Shown: positions 45,945-58,039 of the stretch, in pieces
How the letters are laid out: each line of letters opens with the position of its first letter
How positions within the stretch are numbered: position 1 is the first letter of the stretch
Assembly: GCA_019915015.1 (NCBI GenBank)
Contig: JAHBBC010000002.1
Location: forward strand, 1,736,001 to 1,800,000
Origin: Auriscalpium vulgare
Lineage: Eukaryota > Basidiomycota > Agaricomycetes > Russulales > Auriscalpiaceae
Reading direction: 5' to 3'
Length of the DNA: 64,000 nt
Translations under genes and position numbers: made by a program
Notes under the pieces: generated by a model
Seen by the model: only the letters and a program-made list of their open reading frames with translations
Database searches by the model: none
Told to the model about the DNA's origin: nothing

Positions 45945-47541
45945 TCAGACTAAGCCTCGCTCCAACTCGTCTGGAACCACAGATGATCCTCGTCCAAGAT
46001 CTCTGTCCAACTGGCTCTCATCCCAGGGAGGACTATTTTCTCTCTGGCTTGTCATCTCGCTCTCGGGCTCATCATCCGGAGGTGTCGATGCGCGCGGCAG
46101 AGATGAAGGCGTCGATGCAGCGGTTGACATAGAGCCCGTGCGTGAGATGGAACGAGCGGGCGTAGCGGCGGCGACAACCAGAGGAGGATTCTGAAGGCGC
46201 GATATATTTTCACGGAGATCTTGAAGCTGCAGCTGAAGGTCATCGTCAAGTGCTTCCGACTTGCGGCGATACTCATCGTTCGTCCACAAGCCAATCTGCA
46301 GCTCACGAAAGAGGCGGTCGTGGCGATCGCGAGCGTCTTGGCGAAGACTATTCATGTCATCGCGCAGCCTGTCGACAGCTTTGCGGATGTTCTCTTCCTT
46401 TGACACCGCAAAGCTACGCCTGCCACATGAATTAGTCCACGTGCATTACCAACAACTAGTATTACTTACTCGATGGACTCCTTCAGTATGTCTTGAATGC
46501 CGGTGCGTGACGTGGGCTTGAAGCGACCCTTCAAGCTCTCCAGCTTCTCTTCCGACAGGTGTGCGGGAGTCTTCTTCGCACTTGCTTGCGACGAGGGCGG
46601 CACGCGGTTCTCTTTGGGAGTGTGTGGCGTCTGCGGTGGCGATCCCGGGCCGGGTGCGGTCGCAGAAGAGTCTTGCGCGAGAGGCGCCGGGCCATCGTGA
46701 ACGCGTAGGACGGGGTCTATGTCCTCTTCGCGCGGTTGCCGCACAGGTGGCGCGTCGTCGGGAGGCTGATAGTGCACTGTGCGGTGACCGTCCGGACCAA
46801 CCCCAGTCGTGATGATGATCGGGTTTTCATTTGGGCGGGTGGCAAGGATCGCGTGAATTCGGGGGAAGACAGCGAACTCGGCCTCGATCTCCTCTGCACA
46901 GGATGTGTTAGCCTCCAGCGTGCTCATCGGAGATCACAAAATGAACTTACGCCAGATATTCTTGTGGCGTGCATCGGTATCCTCGGATGGGCCATCTGGC
47001 CCTATGTAGCAGACCAAATACTCATCTGGACCATCGTCGGCATCACCTGTGTCGACGATGGCCTCATTCCCAGTGAGGACACCTCCACCCGTGCACTTAA
47101 TGCGCCGAACCTTGGAGTGATAGGTGATGCGTAGCCTACACAAGCCTGTGAGCACGTATGAGGCATCCAATAAGGGTATGGACATACTGATTTATTTTCC
47201 CGAGCACCTTTGCTCCCAGACTGACGAAATCCGAGTCCGGAGCATCCTTCCAGAGGATGCGAGCAAGCCGCTGACCCGCTGCGACCTTACTTTCTCCGCT
47301 TTTCTTCTGGAAAGATGTCAGTAACAAAGCCCAGATGATGCGTGGGCCACCTGCATACCTCACCACGCTTGTTACCAAACATAACCTTGCGATTTTGCGG
47401 CTGTTCGAGCTCCGTGATGAGCTGCAGGAGCAGCTCATTTGGCTTCTTATTTGTGCCCCAGCTGATGTTCTCCTCACGGGATTTCTTGCCCGGAGCTGTC
47501 TCAGGCTGGTCGGAGTCCGAGCGGCCGCGTTTCCGGGGCAT
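45945..47541 (-). CDS. Harbinger-associated DNA-binding partner protein
   Basis: ATG 47541 opens MPRKRGRSDSDQPE, a basic start followed by ISWGTNKKPNELLLQLITEL, which looks like the first helices of a Myb/SANT-like domain. Introns with GTATGC/CCAG, GTATGT/ACAG, GTAAGTTC/GCAG and one near 46411-46466 lead through RLARILWKDAPDSDF, FGNKRGE and DGPSEDTDARHKNIW. A Pro-rich part follows, then a coiled-coil-like end (ENIRKAVDRLRDDMNSLRQD, LQLQLQDLRENISRLQN) and the stop at 45945. PIF/Harbinger elements need such a second protein for nuclear import and end binding. The Myb assignment is by position and pattern, not by a clear W-x-W-x-W series. Confidence 0.7.
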
Positions 47542-47672
47542 TAAGAGAGTAGGAGAGTGTAGATTAAGGAGGTATCGCGAGGGAATGAGTGTGTGAGACA
47601 CGAAGACGCCGCACAACGCGAGCGTCACCTAAAGTCACACGATTGTCACACATCGGGTCACTTATGCCGCGG

Positions 47673-47740
47673 GCCGAATCGAAAACGAAAGGCGTTTGAA
47701 AACGAAACGGAAACGAAAACGGTCTACTCTGAGCTCCCCT
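47673..47740. repeat. Harbinger right TIR (68 bp)
   Basis: It is the perfect mate of 44353-44420 and ends CTCCCCT before AAT. Confidence 0.95.
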
Positions 47741-48007
47741 AATTCCCCCTCTTCGCACTTCAAAAGACTCCCATTTCAGACAGTATTTCGCATTTTGTAA
47801 GCTAACTAGAATAGATATGCACATAATTTCAGTGGCTCTGAACTCAGAAGAAAATGCTCCATAATTGCCATTTCCGGTAAATAATTCCCACGCTCGATCC
47901 CATGACGTCAGTCTCGGATGCACAGCACAAGTGCACTCGGAAACTACGTCATTCCTCTCTACTCCGGCTACTGTACTACCCGGACTCGATTACCAATCTT
48001 TCCAAAA

Positions 48008-48092
48008 CTGTTTATAACAGGAATTGAACTGCAAACCTCCAAGTTTTGAAGACTATACAGTGCAGATACCACTAGACTACAGAGCCATTGAC
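48008..48092 (-). ncRNA. tRNA-like sequence, probable SINE head or tRNA relic
   Basis: The minus strand has TAGTCTAGTGG (48079-48069), a perfect pol III box A, and AGTTCAATTCC (48030-48020), close to box B, at a tRNA-like distance of about 40 nt. Acceptor and anticodon stems do not pair well, so it is not a functional tRNA. A second box-B-like AGTTCAATTTC stands at 48260-48250 without box A. The rest of 47741-48880 contains no gene I can support. Confidence 0.4.
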
Positions 48093-48265
48093 AATATATA
48101 CATCAATACATATGTTATAGACTATTCCTGTAGGCTTTTCAAAGCATCTAAGTCTGTCACCTCCCCATTCGTGCATCCAAAAATCATGTCATGTCTGAGC
48201 TCTAGCCAAAGTACTACGGGGAGTGAAATACATATAAGTGTTTCTATCAGAAATTGAACTGCAGA

Positions 48266-48340
48266 CCATGCCCCTGATCAATATCTGGCGGCCTGCGCAA
48301 GCTTGCGAGCGAGGCCGGCCAGGTATTGATCGGGGCATGG
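48266..48340. repeat. 75-bp near-perfect palindrome
   Basis: The arms CCATGCCCCTGATCAATATC and GGTATTGATCGGGGCATGG, each continued towards the centre CGCAAGCTTGCG (48296-48307), would fold into one long hairpin. It may be a tiny foldback element or the remnant of an inverted duplication. Confidence 0.7.
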
Positions 48341-49016
48341 TTGAGTCCATGTTTCACGGAGCAATGCACAATGTTGCTGAGCAAGTTCATGCACAGCGAC
48401 GATGGGCACCCACATGTAGTACAGTGGTAATGTGTCAGATAGTACCAGATCCCTTGAGCGCTGGAGAGGGTACTGCGATGTGTGCAAGTGAGTGTCAGGC
48501 TCCCGAAGATGATCGGAGTGCGTCTCCGATGAGAGTAGGGAGGCGCGCGATCAGAGGTGTTGGTTGGAATGCGTGATCAGTCAGAGAATCATCAACGAGG
48601 GGTTGGAGGAGAGGATGTGTATTGCAAGCGACTGGGAACGACTGCACACTGCACTGTGTGTACGATCATTGAATTATGGTTGGAACAACAGAGAGGAGTG
48701 CAGACAACAACACTGAACCATTGGTGTGAATGTTGACTTGTCAAAAGTGCGAAAATTGGTGAATGATCGCCTCGCAGCGCAGAGCGAAGAGTATCAGGGC
48801 TACCCATGATGCCACAGATTGAACTTTAGATATGACTGAGACAGGTCAATCTTTCACTTGCATATCACTACCTTCAACATCATTCACTATTCTCAGTACA
48901 TGCAGACTCTCTACTGCATTTCAAAATCACATCAAGTAGAGGTTGTAGCCGCAGCAAATGGATACTAACATTAACTACATAATGATATTTACAAACCATT
49001 AGAAATGGAATCGTAC

Positions 49017-50988
49017 CTGCCGTGCTTAGCACCGGCCCACTACCAGCAAGTTGCATGTGTTGACCATCCACGCCGATTGCGATCTTCCGGGCTTACAAGC
49101 ATTAAACAGTCAGCTAAAGGAGTTGACCAAAGCGATAGAGAACATACTTATTCTTAACCGCTGGATCAAGCGTCAACATACCATGTGTTCGCGTAGCCTC
49201 TCCCTCGTCAGGTGCATTTGAGCGCAGCGTAGCCAGAGCGGTTATTCCCTGGTTTTCAAGAACAACACTTGGAGGATAGCACACCACCACGAGGCGGTAC
49301 GCCCAATCCGGGACGGCCTGTCCAGCAGGAGCGCACGGTGGTGTTCCACCATGCCGCCGCAGACCGTTGAAGTACGCCACCTGTAACCCTTCCAAGCGCA
49401 CAAACAGACCTGCCTCGACCAGATGAAATGTGCCCGACTCGAACTCCTCTGGAATTTCTGGACAAGCAACCATGCCAGTCAAACCAGACACGGAGTCGCC
49501 GCCATCATAATGCGGCCCACCATATTTAGCCAGCTCTTTGATACAACTTGTGTCTATGAATATATTGAGTAACAAGCTACGCCAACACATCGCTAAAGTG
49601 AACAAACCAGAATCAGCTGGTTGAGCAGGCGACACGTTCACTTGAGTAGTGCCAAAGAATTTGTTGGTCTCAACGCCAATCGCCGGGGCATTGACGAGCT
49701 CCGCTTGTAACACCATGACGTCTCGATGGGACTTGGGCAGGAAGTCGTAGCCACATACAGCCACATCGATTGCAGCCTGACAATATTGTTAGCTAAATAC
49801 ACAGGTATTTGATAGCTCCACACACCTTTTCTATCTCCTGACGTATGCGAAGGCCATCAGTCATGCCCAATTCTTCAGAGCCCTTGTTGCCCGCAGACGG
49901 CGCGAGAAGTTGAGTTGGTTTCTCATAACTAAGTCCGATGTTATAGCATCGGGCATCGCTAACGGGAAGCGCATTGCCGGAACGCTCGAATGCCGTTCCA
50001 CCCTCGTACACCCCAGTCTCCGCGTTGAGTGCAGGCTTTGATAGAGTGCGCTCGGCCTGAGGTCCAAGGACGTGTTGCCTGGCAGCATAGAAGGCGTCGC
50101 ACACGATGTCTCCGTTAGGTGTGGCCCGCAAGAGACCCCTATTAATACATCAGCACCAATATTGAACAACAATATAAGGCACGTACTCATCGACGAGCAC
50201 GCCTTGCACAAGATCTTCACATCCGCAAAGGCATCCTGTCAGGGCGCGCGCAAAGACTGCGTCACCTGGCTCCAGCTTGAAGACTCCTATAGGACGATAA
50301 GAACCCAAGAACTGAACATAGATAATAAACAGACTCACCCGCATCGCCATCCCACGCACGACTATTGACCATTGGAACTGGAAGATCCTTCGTTTTCACC
50401 CACGTAGCCTTCAGACCCGCTTCGGAGGTGTCTTGATAATATACAAAGGAGCGGCCGACCATGCCCCTTGCCGATCCCATTCGAGGATCTTCACGCAGCG
50501 GATGTAGTCCTTCAACACGATATAGTACAGGCAGAACGGCATTTCGGTCGGGCATGACCAAAGCCACCATAGAGAGAGCACTGTGAGGCATGGGTCGGGT
50601 AGAAGATGCAGTGTTGGACGGAGAGTGCTCGGCAGACATGATGGTCAAGAGCAAGTTGTCGACGCTGAACAACACGCCCTTGGCCCTATCTGAGCAGTCT
50701 GCATAGCATGACAGATGAAGATAAGATAACCAGATGATAACAACCGATGATGTCACAGCACGAGGCATCAAATAACCCGCATGCGCACTCACAGGAGCCG
50801 GTGCTCAGTGACGACTTGTTTCCGCTATACTTGACATGAATACACGCAACGCCCGCCATCGGATCCTGACGTCCGCTTGGTGACGAGACGAAGCGGGAGT
50901 TTGGCGGTCCACCTCCAACTGCGCAGGCGCAGCACCTTCCTCTGGACGTCTGTGCGACCTCTTCACCCGCCTGACGCCGCACTTCCAA
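49017..50988 (-). CDS. TET/JBP-type 2-oxoglutarate/Fe(II) dioxygenase
   Basis: Several exons join by short GT-AG introns (for instance 49554-49607). The catalytic exon reads KYGGPHYDGGD (the H-x-D iron ligands), FNGLRRHGGTPP (distal His) and YRLVVVCYPPS (Arg for 2-oxoglutarate), the signature I associate with fungal TET/JBP proteins. Upstream exons give CSDRAKGVLFSVDNLLL, MVALVMPDRNAVLPVL, VKLEPGDAVFARALTGCLCG-like and GTAFERSGNALPVSDARC segments, and a possible Cys-rich start (SRGRCCACAVGGG). The enzymes oxidise 5-methylcytosine in DNA. The last exon is uncertain: IAIGVDGQHMQLAGSGPVL looks coding but does not join in phase. In basidiomycetes these genes have expanded together with transposons (Iyer and colleagues); no KDZ transposase is visible beside this one. 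Confidence 0.7.
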
Positions 50989-51599
50989 CTTCCCCGCGCA
51001 CTTTCCACTTGCGCTTGCGCGCTCCGCCTGTGCGACTCTTGAGAACCTTAAGAATCGTTAGCCCGTCCCTGCCCGCGTCAACGCGATCTGTGTGATTGAA
51101 AGCTCACCGCGGGTCCTTGGCGATGTGGGCGTCGTCGCAGCGTGTTAGGCCAGAGTTGTGTAGTGCCCGCAAGGGTGTGTGGTGTCGGGTGTCGGGTGGC
51201 GGGGGCACGCGCGCCCTGCTACGCGGCAGACAAGCTGTGCGGAGGAGATGTGACAAGTTCGAGGAGGCTGAGAGCGCGCGGCGGCACGTCCGTGGGTCTT
51301 TAGGTATCCGCGGCAATCGATCTTTAGTTGCATATTAGCCAGCGAAGCAGAGCATTTCGGCAATGAGAACGTACTCTGAGGTCGTGGACAGTCGCAAAGA
51401 CCCGCCGATGGCTCTCAATGTCGTGCGCATCTAGGGGAGGAAGCGATGTGTGAGTAAAATGCAACCACAAAGACGCAGTCAACAACGTACGAAACAACGC
51501 GCTATATGACGTGCAAGTCCTGAGAGCAAGCAAGCAGCAGGGGCTGGGAAGAAAGGAAACAACTGCGCAGCAAAGACGTCATTAAAAACAGAACAAAAG

Positions 51600-54500
51600 T
51601 GTCGGCATGATGACGACGACCACGCACACCGTTGTCCGCGTGTTCTATGACTTGCTGGACGACCACGCACGACCTCTCCGGGCAGCTGGATGTCGCTGCA
51701 GCCGGTGTGAAACGCGCTAGATGCAGCCCCGAAGACTTCATGGCCGCCTCGCATGCTCCCGCGCCGCTGCATTCGTCCTTCGGCTCGTCCGCGTCTCTCA
51801 GGTTGCGTGGCTGCTCCACGACGTCCAGGGTCTCTGGATGAGGGTCTTTGGAGCTGGAGCGGGAGGGTGGACGTCGTGGTGATAAACAAAATGGCACGGT
51901 GGATGCGCTGGGACAATCTGCGAGTGTGGGAGGTAGAGCTGTATGGATGCCGACCACAACAAGCACGCACACCATTACCTAATACACACCTTGGTTTCCA
52001 TTGGAGGCACACTGGTCATGGTGATATCAATGAACGCGGTCTGCGGCCGCGTGGGCCCAGACGGCTGGGAACGCGACAGGAAGGGGCCGGCGACCAAAGG
52101 TCGTGTTCGTGGAGCGTAAAAGAAGGGAACACGCAGCCTGACGTTCGCAGCATCAGCGCATCTCGCCGCCGCCAAGGATGCAGTATCCACGTACCGAGAG
52201 CGTCTCCGCCCAAGCGCCGTCTGTTGCGCACGATGCACACCACCACCTCGTAGCACACCGCGACGAAGAACCCCTTCACGCGCGGGTCGTAGCTTGCAGG
52301 CAGTATGCGGCCTTGGTTGTCCGTCGCCGGGACGCCGCGCGGAAGAGCAGGTCTGCTGGGGACGACGGGTCTTGGCACATGCGATCCCATTCAGATAGGC
52401 TCGCAGAGATCAGCGGCGTGGACGAGCTCCCGCCGCCCGCCAGTTCTTGCACCCGCGCTGTCGCCTCCAGCTACAGTGTGTATGAGCCTGACGGTTCTCA
52501 TTGCGGCACGAGGCTACCCACGGTGACGAGATAGACGCAATGGATGATGTATTGATCTTTGCGAGCGAAACGCGGCCGTTCAGCGAGCTCCCGCTCGTGA
52601 ACCCAGGGAGAGGCGCGCCGTCGGCCCCCGCGCGCGTGCTGGTGTGGCCCGCGAGCGTCAGAGTGATCATACTTTCGTGGGGCTCGAACGGCTCCATGGG
52701 CAAAGCTGATCTTGGGTCGTTCTTCACGTCCGACCTGATGGTCCCGGTGCGCTCTGCCGCCTGCTTCTGCTTCGCGTAGAACGCAAACAAGTCGGCGATC
52801 TGCTGCTCTAGCACTTGGCGCTTGCGCTGCAGCCGGTCGACCTCCTGCGTGGTGTGGATGACCTCAGGCGTGAGCTCCTTCTTGAACTCTTCAACGTGGA
52901 CTGCTCGTCGACTGTTATATAACGCTCAAGCCTTAGAAGAGGGTCTACGCACTCTGAACATTGATGGCCGTCGCTTCTTTCATCGCTTCGACGAACCTCA
53001 GCCTTTCTCCTCGGATGTCTTCGGAGAGCTCTGTTAGATGGTCAGATAGATGCAGACAGCTGTAGCACGCGGTGTGCGTACCGGAGACTAAGGTACGCAG
53101 CATGCGCTCTTGGTGCTGCCGTTGCCGGTCTATAAGTCCGAAAACGGATTCCGTATCTAGAGCAGATCAGCCGGGCCCCAAGCCGATGCTGTTTGCGAAC
53201 TCACTGTACGTGCTACGCATTTCGGCATTCTTCCGCATATCATCATTGAGCGCCGCCGCGAGACCATCGAGCGTGCTCTGGAGCGCTGCTGAATCTCTGT
53301 TTCGAACTTCGCCTTCGGCGAGCAGTTTGTTCAGTACGCCCAGAAGCCCAGGTTGGTCGCGGTCTTCAGGAGCCTTTGGTGCATCGCGGAGCTCGTCGAC
53401 AGCGCCGATCCCTTTGCACAGTTTCTGCACGCCCTCAGCGACGGCCTGTATCTGCGCCGTGCCATTGTTAACGAAGGCCTCAAGCCACTGAAGAGCAGAC
53501 GCAATCAGCAATGTGATATGGAGAGGCTGCGGATTGCTTTACCATGTTCAGCTCGTTCAGATAGCGGACACTGTCCGCTTGCTGTTCCATCTGAAGAGTA
53601 CGTGTACCCTCCTCGTTGCGGAGCAAGCTCATGATCTCCTGCAGCTAGACATTTATCAGTCGTGACACTCGGGAACGTCCAGGACAGGCGTACCTGGGCC
53701 GTAGAGACTGCACTGCCAGCTTCAGAGTGACCGGCCTCTCCAGAAGCCTTCCTCATAGATAAAGCCTTTCACGAGAATGAGCAACCAAAGAGAGTAAAAG
53801 GTAGCAAATGGACGTACCCGTTGTATGCCAGGAACAGGTGACGACGCTTTCTCGCCAGCGTCCGAGGCTTGAGAGATGGAAAGCAACGCATCGAGCTTGC
53901 GCTGAATATCAGAAAATGCCGAGGGTGCTGCGGGCGATGCAGGTTGTGGACGGGCGAACGACGAAGGTCTTTCGTTAGAGTACACCGCGATCGCTGGATA
54001 GCCGTCCTTGTCCGGGCCGGCCGCCGACTGTCCGGACTTCAAAACCTCCTGGATGTCCTGTAAAGCCTGAAGAATCTGCGCATCACCAGACTGCTTGCCC
54101 TGATCTCCCAGAACCACGCTGCCGCCGCTGGCCCGCGACCGCAGCACCGCATCACGCAAGCCGTCCAGATCATCCCGCATTTCTGCGATGTTCCGGGAGT
54201 CCTGTCCACGCTCGGATATCGCTGCACGTACGCCCTGCGCGACCGATTTCACGTCCTCGTGCACCTCAGACAACTGGGCCCCAATGTCCGCAGTCAGATT
54301 GAGCTGCCGCTCCGCGTGCGCATCCATAATGTCTAGCCGCGCAGTGACGTCGGCTTCTGGCATGGACGCCGCATACTGCGAGGGCGCAGGACCATCCGTG
54401 GTGACGGAAGCCCGCGTTTCGTCGCGCTCCATCGCCGATGAAGTGCCCGCTGCCTCCGACCACTGCTTGCGCTCCATCCTATCGCGCTGGTGCATCTCCT

Positions 54501-55920
54501 CGCGTATCCCGAAGGCCGACTTTGGTCTGCCTGGCGGGAGCGCCGTGCTGTGTTATGACTCAGACGTTGCGGAAACGGGCGACGTCAGGCGGCTGCTGTT
54601 GTCAAGCGCATACGCGTCCGACCCGACTTTAGAGTATATGCTCGTGCCGCGCGAGGACGGGGCGAACGAACGCGTGGAGGCGCGCGTGCTCGTTAATCGT
54701 GTATGCGGCGTCAGGTTGGAGCTTGCTCGGGACTCAGTTGAGCGGGTTGACCGCGCAGTGGTAGTGCGCGCGTCGACAGACTGCGTGCGCTGCATCTCGG
54801 CGAGGCGCTGCTCGACGACGGAACGCCGATCAAGCTTCATGATAGATGGACTGGGCGCGCGCGAGGGAGGGGTGGATGTGGGAGTGATCGCTTGTGGAGC
54901 AGAATGGCGGAGGGGTGGAGAGACGACTGTCATGCGAAGCAGTGTCAACAGACCGACTGCTCGGGAGTGACTGTGTCTTTGGAGGTGGCGAAGGAGGTTG
55001 CTAGGTTGAAGCCGCGCTCAGCCTGGAAGGGCGTTCCTCGTTGGAGACGGCAGGATTGTCGATCGAAGCTACACGACTTGACGAAGGCACTGCAACGGGC
55101 GAGGTGACACGATCTCCGGCTGACACTGGTGTAGTCGTACGGGAGGGGTCGCAAGAGGCTGTTGCGGATGTGTCCACGTGGAGGATGCTTCGTCGCTCAG
55201 ACTGACGACGCTCGAGGGTTTGTTGGTCCTGCGCTTTCAGTATCGCATCCCTGACGAGCTCAGATAAGTTCCGATGGGCAGGACGAGAAGAAAGAGGAGC
55301 CTCACCAAATGACGCTGACCCACGCAGCCCTGTCTTGCACCGTCGGCGCGGCGAAACGCTGGGCGTCCTTACCCGCAAAGACCACCTCGAACATCTTGGC
55401 GGTCGGCGTGAATAGACTTGGCGCAGTCTTCGGTGGGGACGACGGTCGCGTCATCGCAGAGTGACTCCCATCCGATGACAGAGATTCGAAACGGTTTATG
55501 AGCTCCTTGGTCGACTTCTGGTGCTGCAGGGAGCTGCGCCGCTGCATCTGTGGACAAGGTGGATCAAGAAACAAGACGGTCAGGGAATGATGGTAGGCGC
55601 ACCTTGTCACCACTACCGCGTGTCCTCCGGGTGATCCGCCGACGGTGAGGGGTATGCAGGCGACCACGGAACAAAGTCGTAATCATCCAGTTAAGCATCA
55701 TCGGCGCGTGCGAACGAAGTTTTCTGCGGCGTGCGCGTTTGCTAAGGAGTATTCTACGGGGTACGGTCTTAGTGTACGCTACACAGCAACAACACAGTGC
55801 GCTCACCGATGAGGCGTCAAGGGCGTCTGTCTCGTGCTTGGAGGTGCGGTTGGAGGGGATGGCGCAATGCTCAATGAGATCGTCGAAAGGTTGCCCGAGC
55901 CCGCACGGATGGGTCTGGTG
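51600..55920 (-). pseudogene. Multi-exon coiled-coil gene with PH-like exon, probably decayed
   Basis: In the minus direction the exons run: SLSIAPSPPTAPPSTRQTPL; a part with DDYDFVPWSPAYPSPSADHP; KSTKELINRFESLSSD; a PH-like end (KMFEVVFAGKDAQRFAA, DRAAWVSVIW, the conserved final Trp); a Ser/Thr-rich part; MERKQWSEAAGTSSAMERDE; coiled coils (VHEDVKSVAQGVRAAISERG, IAEMRDDLDGLRDAVL, LQALQDIQEVLKSGQ, VRYLNELNMWLEAFVNNG); then QVLEQQIADLFAFYAKQKQA and VRLRVPFFYAPRTRP. It looks like one large cytoskeletal or membrane-associated protein of the host. In-frame stops near 55700 and 52270 cannot be removed by splicing, so I call it a probable pseudogene. Exact exon ends are not given. Bases 55921-56319 hold nothing clear. 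Confidence 0.45.
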
Positions 55921-56479
55921 AATGGAAGAGGAGGGCTGCCCAGGTCAGCTTGGCTGCTCTAGCCTGGGGCGCCGTGAGAAGACCACACCGCTTTGTCTCT
56001 TCGCTATCGTCACAGTCGCTCTCCTCCGTCCTCATCCGCCGCGGCAGCCATCGCTCCATCGTCTACAGAGTGCTGCCCTGCTTTGCCTTGGTTACGAGAC
56101 ACGGTTGCGGTCAGATTTGGCTGACACAACGTGTGCAACCTTGAGGCCATCTCCACGCAGAATGCAGCAAGATCTGTTCTGGCCTGGGTCCGCCTACCAC
56201 CTCACAAGCCTCGCTAGTCCGAGCCTTACCCTCATACCACGGCTAGGAATACCTGTATGAACACAACCTGTTCCCGCTAATCGACCCACCTCACAGGTAG
56301 AACGTATCCTCCGGTTACCCGGGTGCTTCAGTGCCGACGCGTGCCTGAATTCCAGAGAACGATGACGCACAAAACCGGATCAAAAAACGAAAACCAGTCA
56401 GAAGCTACGTCATTGTTCTCTGCAATTGAGCACATACCTTCAGTCCTTCGAGTATCGACCGCGGCCGCGTGTGAGTACG

Positions 56480-57900
56480 TAATGCGTCTGCGTGGGTGTG
56501 TGTGCATGGGTGCCATGCATGTGCGTCGGTGTCATGCCCATGCATGAGCGTCGGGTGTTGTGCACGGGCGTGGGGGGCGTCGTGGGCGTCGTGTGCGGGC
56601 GCGGGTGTGGTTCGCGGGTGTCGGGCTTGTGCTCGGACGTTGTGGGCGGGCGTCGTCGCTCTGGCGTGTGGGCAGGCGCAGTGCGCAGGCATGGGCATCG
56701 TGCGCGGACGTGGGAGTCGTGCGCGAGCGCGGTGGGCGTGGGCGTGCGTGGGCGCAGGCGTCGTGCACAGGTACGGGCGTCGCGGGCGTGCGCGGGCGCG
56801 GGCGTCGTGCGCGGTGGGTGTACGTGGGCGCGGTGGGCGTGGGCGTGCGCGGGCGCAGGCGTCGTGCACAGGTACGGGCGTCGTGGGCGTGCGCGGGCGC
56901 GGGCGTCGTGCGCGGTGGGTGTACGTGGGCGCGGTGGGCGTGGGCGTGCGCGGGCGCAGGCGTCGTGCACAGGTACGGGCGTTGTGGGCGTGCGCGGGCG
57001 CGGGCGTCGTGCGCGGTGGGTGTACGTGGGCGCGGTGGGCGTGCGCGTGCGCGGGCGCAGGCGTCGTGCGCGGTGGGTGTACGTGGGCGCGGTGGGCGTG
57101 CGCGTGCGCGGGCGCAGGCGTCGTGCACAGGTACGGGCGTCGTGGGCGTGCGCGGGCGCGGGCGTCGTGCGCGGTGGGTGTACGTGGGCGCGGTGGGCGT
57201 GGGCGTGCGCGGGCGCAGGCGTCGTGCACAGGTACGGGCGTCGTGGGCGTGCGCGGGCGCGGGCGTCGTGCGCGGTGGGTGTACGTGGGCGCGGTGGGCG
57301 TGGGCGTGCGCGTGCGCAGGCGTCGTGCACAGGTACGGGCGTTGTGGGCGTGCGCGGGCGCGGGCGTCTTGCGCGGTGGGTGTACGTGGGCGCGGTGGGC
57401 GTGGGCGTGCGCGGGCGCAGGCGTCGTGCGCGGTGGGTGTACGTGGGCGCGGTGGGCGTGCGCGTGCGCGGGCGCAGGCGTCGTGCACAGGTACGGGCGT
57501 CGTGGGCGTGCGCGGGCGCGGGCGTCGTGCGCGGTGGGTGTACGTGGGCGCGGTGGGCGTGGGCGTGCGCGGGCGCAGGCGTCGTGCACAGGTACGGGCG
57601 TTGTGGGCGTGCGCGGGCGCGGGCGTCGTGCGCGGTGGGTGTACGTGGGCGCGGTGGGCGTGCGCGGGCGCGGTGGGTGTGTGCGGGCGCAGGCGTCGTG
57701 CATCGGCAGCGAGGGTTGTGCGTGGGCACGGGTGTTGTGGGCGTGCGCGGGTGCGTGCGTTGTCGCCCTGGCGTGTGGGCGGGCGCAGTGCGCGGGCATG
57801 GGCTTGGTGCGCGGGCGTGGGAGTCGGGCGCGGGCGTCGTCGCGGGCGTCGAACGCTGGTGTGCGTGTGGGTGTTGTGTGCGGGCATGGGCGTTGAGCAC
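56480..57900. repeat. G-rich minisatellite, ~100-bp composite units (unit 1)
   Basis: Units made of GCGGTGGGTGTACGTGGGCG, CGGTGGGCGTGGGCGTGCGC and GGCGCAGGCGTCGTGCACAG repeat about every 100 bp, sometimes shortened to about 57 bp. The plus strand is strongly G-rich over C. Each full unit contains GGG-N7-GGG-N6-GGG-N3-GGG. All six frames are open for lack of T/A-rich stops, so the open frames mean nothing. The array lies between a splice donor (GAAG/GTGAGC near 58040, minus) and coding-like sequence near 56450, so it may be an expanded intron. Confidence 0.85.
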
Positions 57901-58039
57901 GGGCACAGGCTTGGGTGGCATGGGGTTTTATACTTATCTTGCAGGAGTGGGGTGTCGAGGAGGGAAGGGAACGCGATGTCGGGGGGCAAGGAAAGGGTAT
58001 GCGGTGCCCGATTTTGCGGCGTAGCCCCATGGAAATAGC

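Larger units (their letters stand above)
44353..47740. mobile_element. PIF/Harbinger DNA transposon, apparently complete
   Basis: The 68-bp terminal inverted repeats (44353-44420 and 47673-47740, AGGGGAGCTCAGAGTAGACC...) are perfect. The element stands between AAT and AAT, a 3-bp duplication as made by this superfamily (usually TWA). It has the two genes expected of PIF/Harbinger: a DDE nuclease on the plus strand and a DNA-binding partner on the minus strand, convergent with 115 bp between their stops. Identical TIRs and undamaged frames mean a young, possibly active copy. Confidence 0.9.

Noticed and set aside
48008..48092. A functional tRNA gene
   Set aside because: Box A and box B are present, but the acceptor and anticodon stems do not pair.
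51096..51338. Plus-strand open frames around 51-55 kb
   Set aside because: The coding signal (exon borders, coiled coils, PH-like end) is on the minus strand; the plus frames are shadows.
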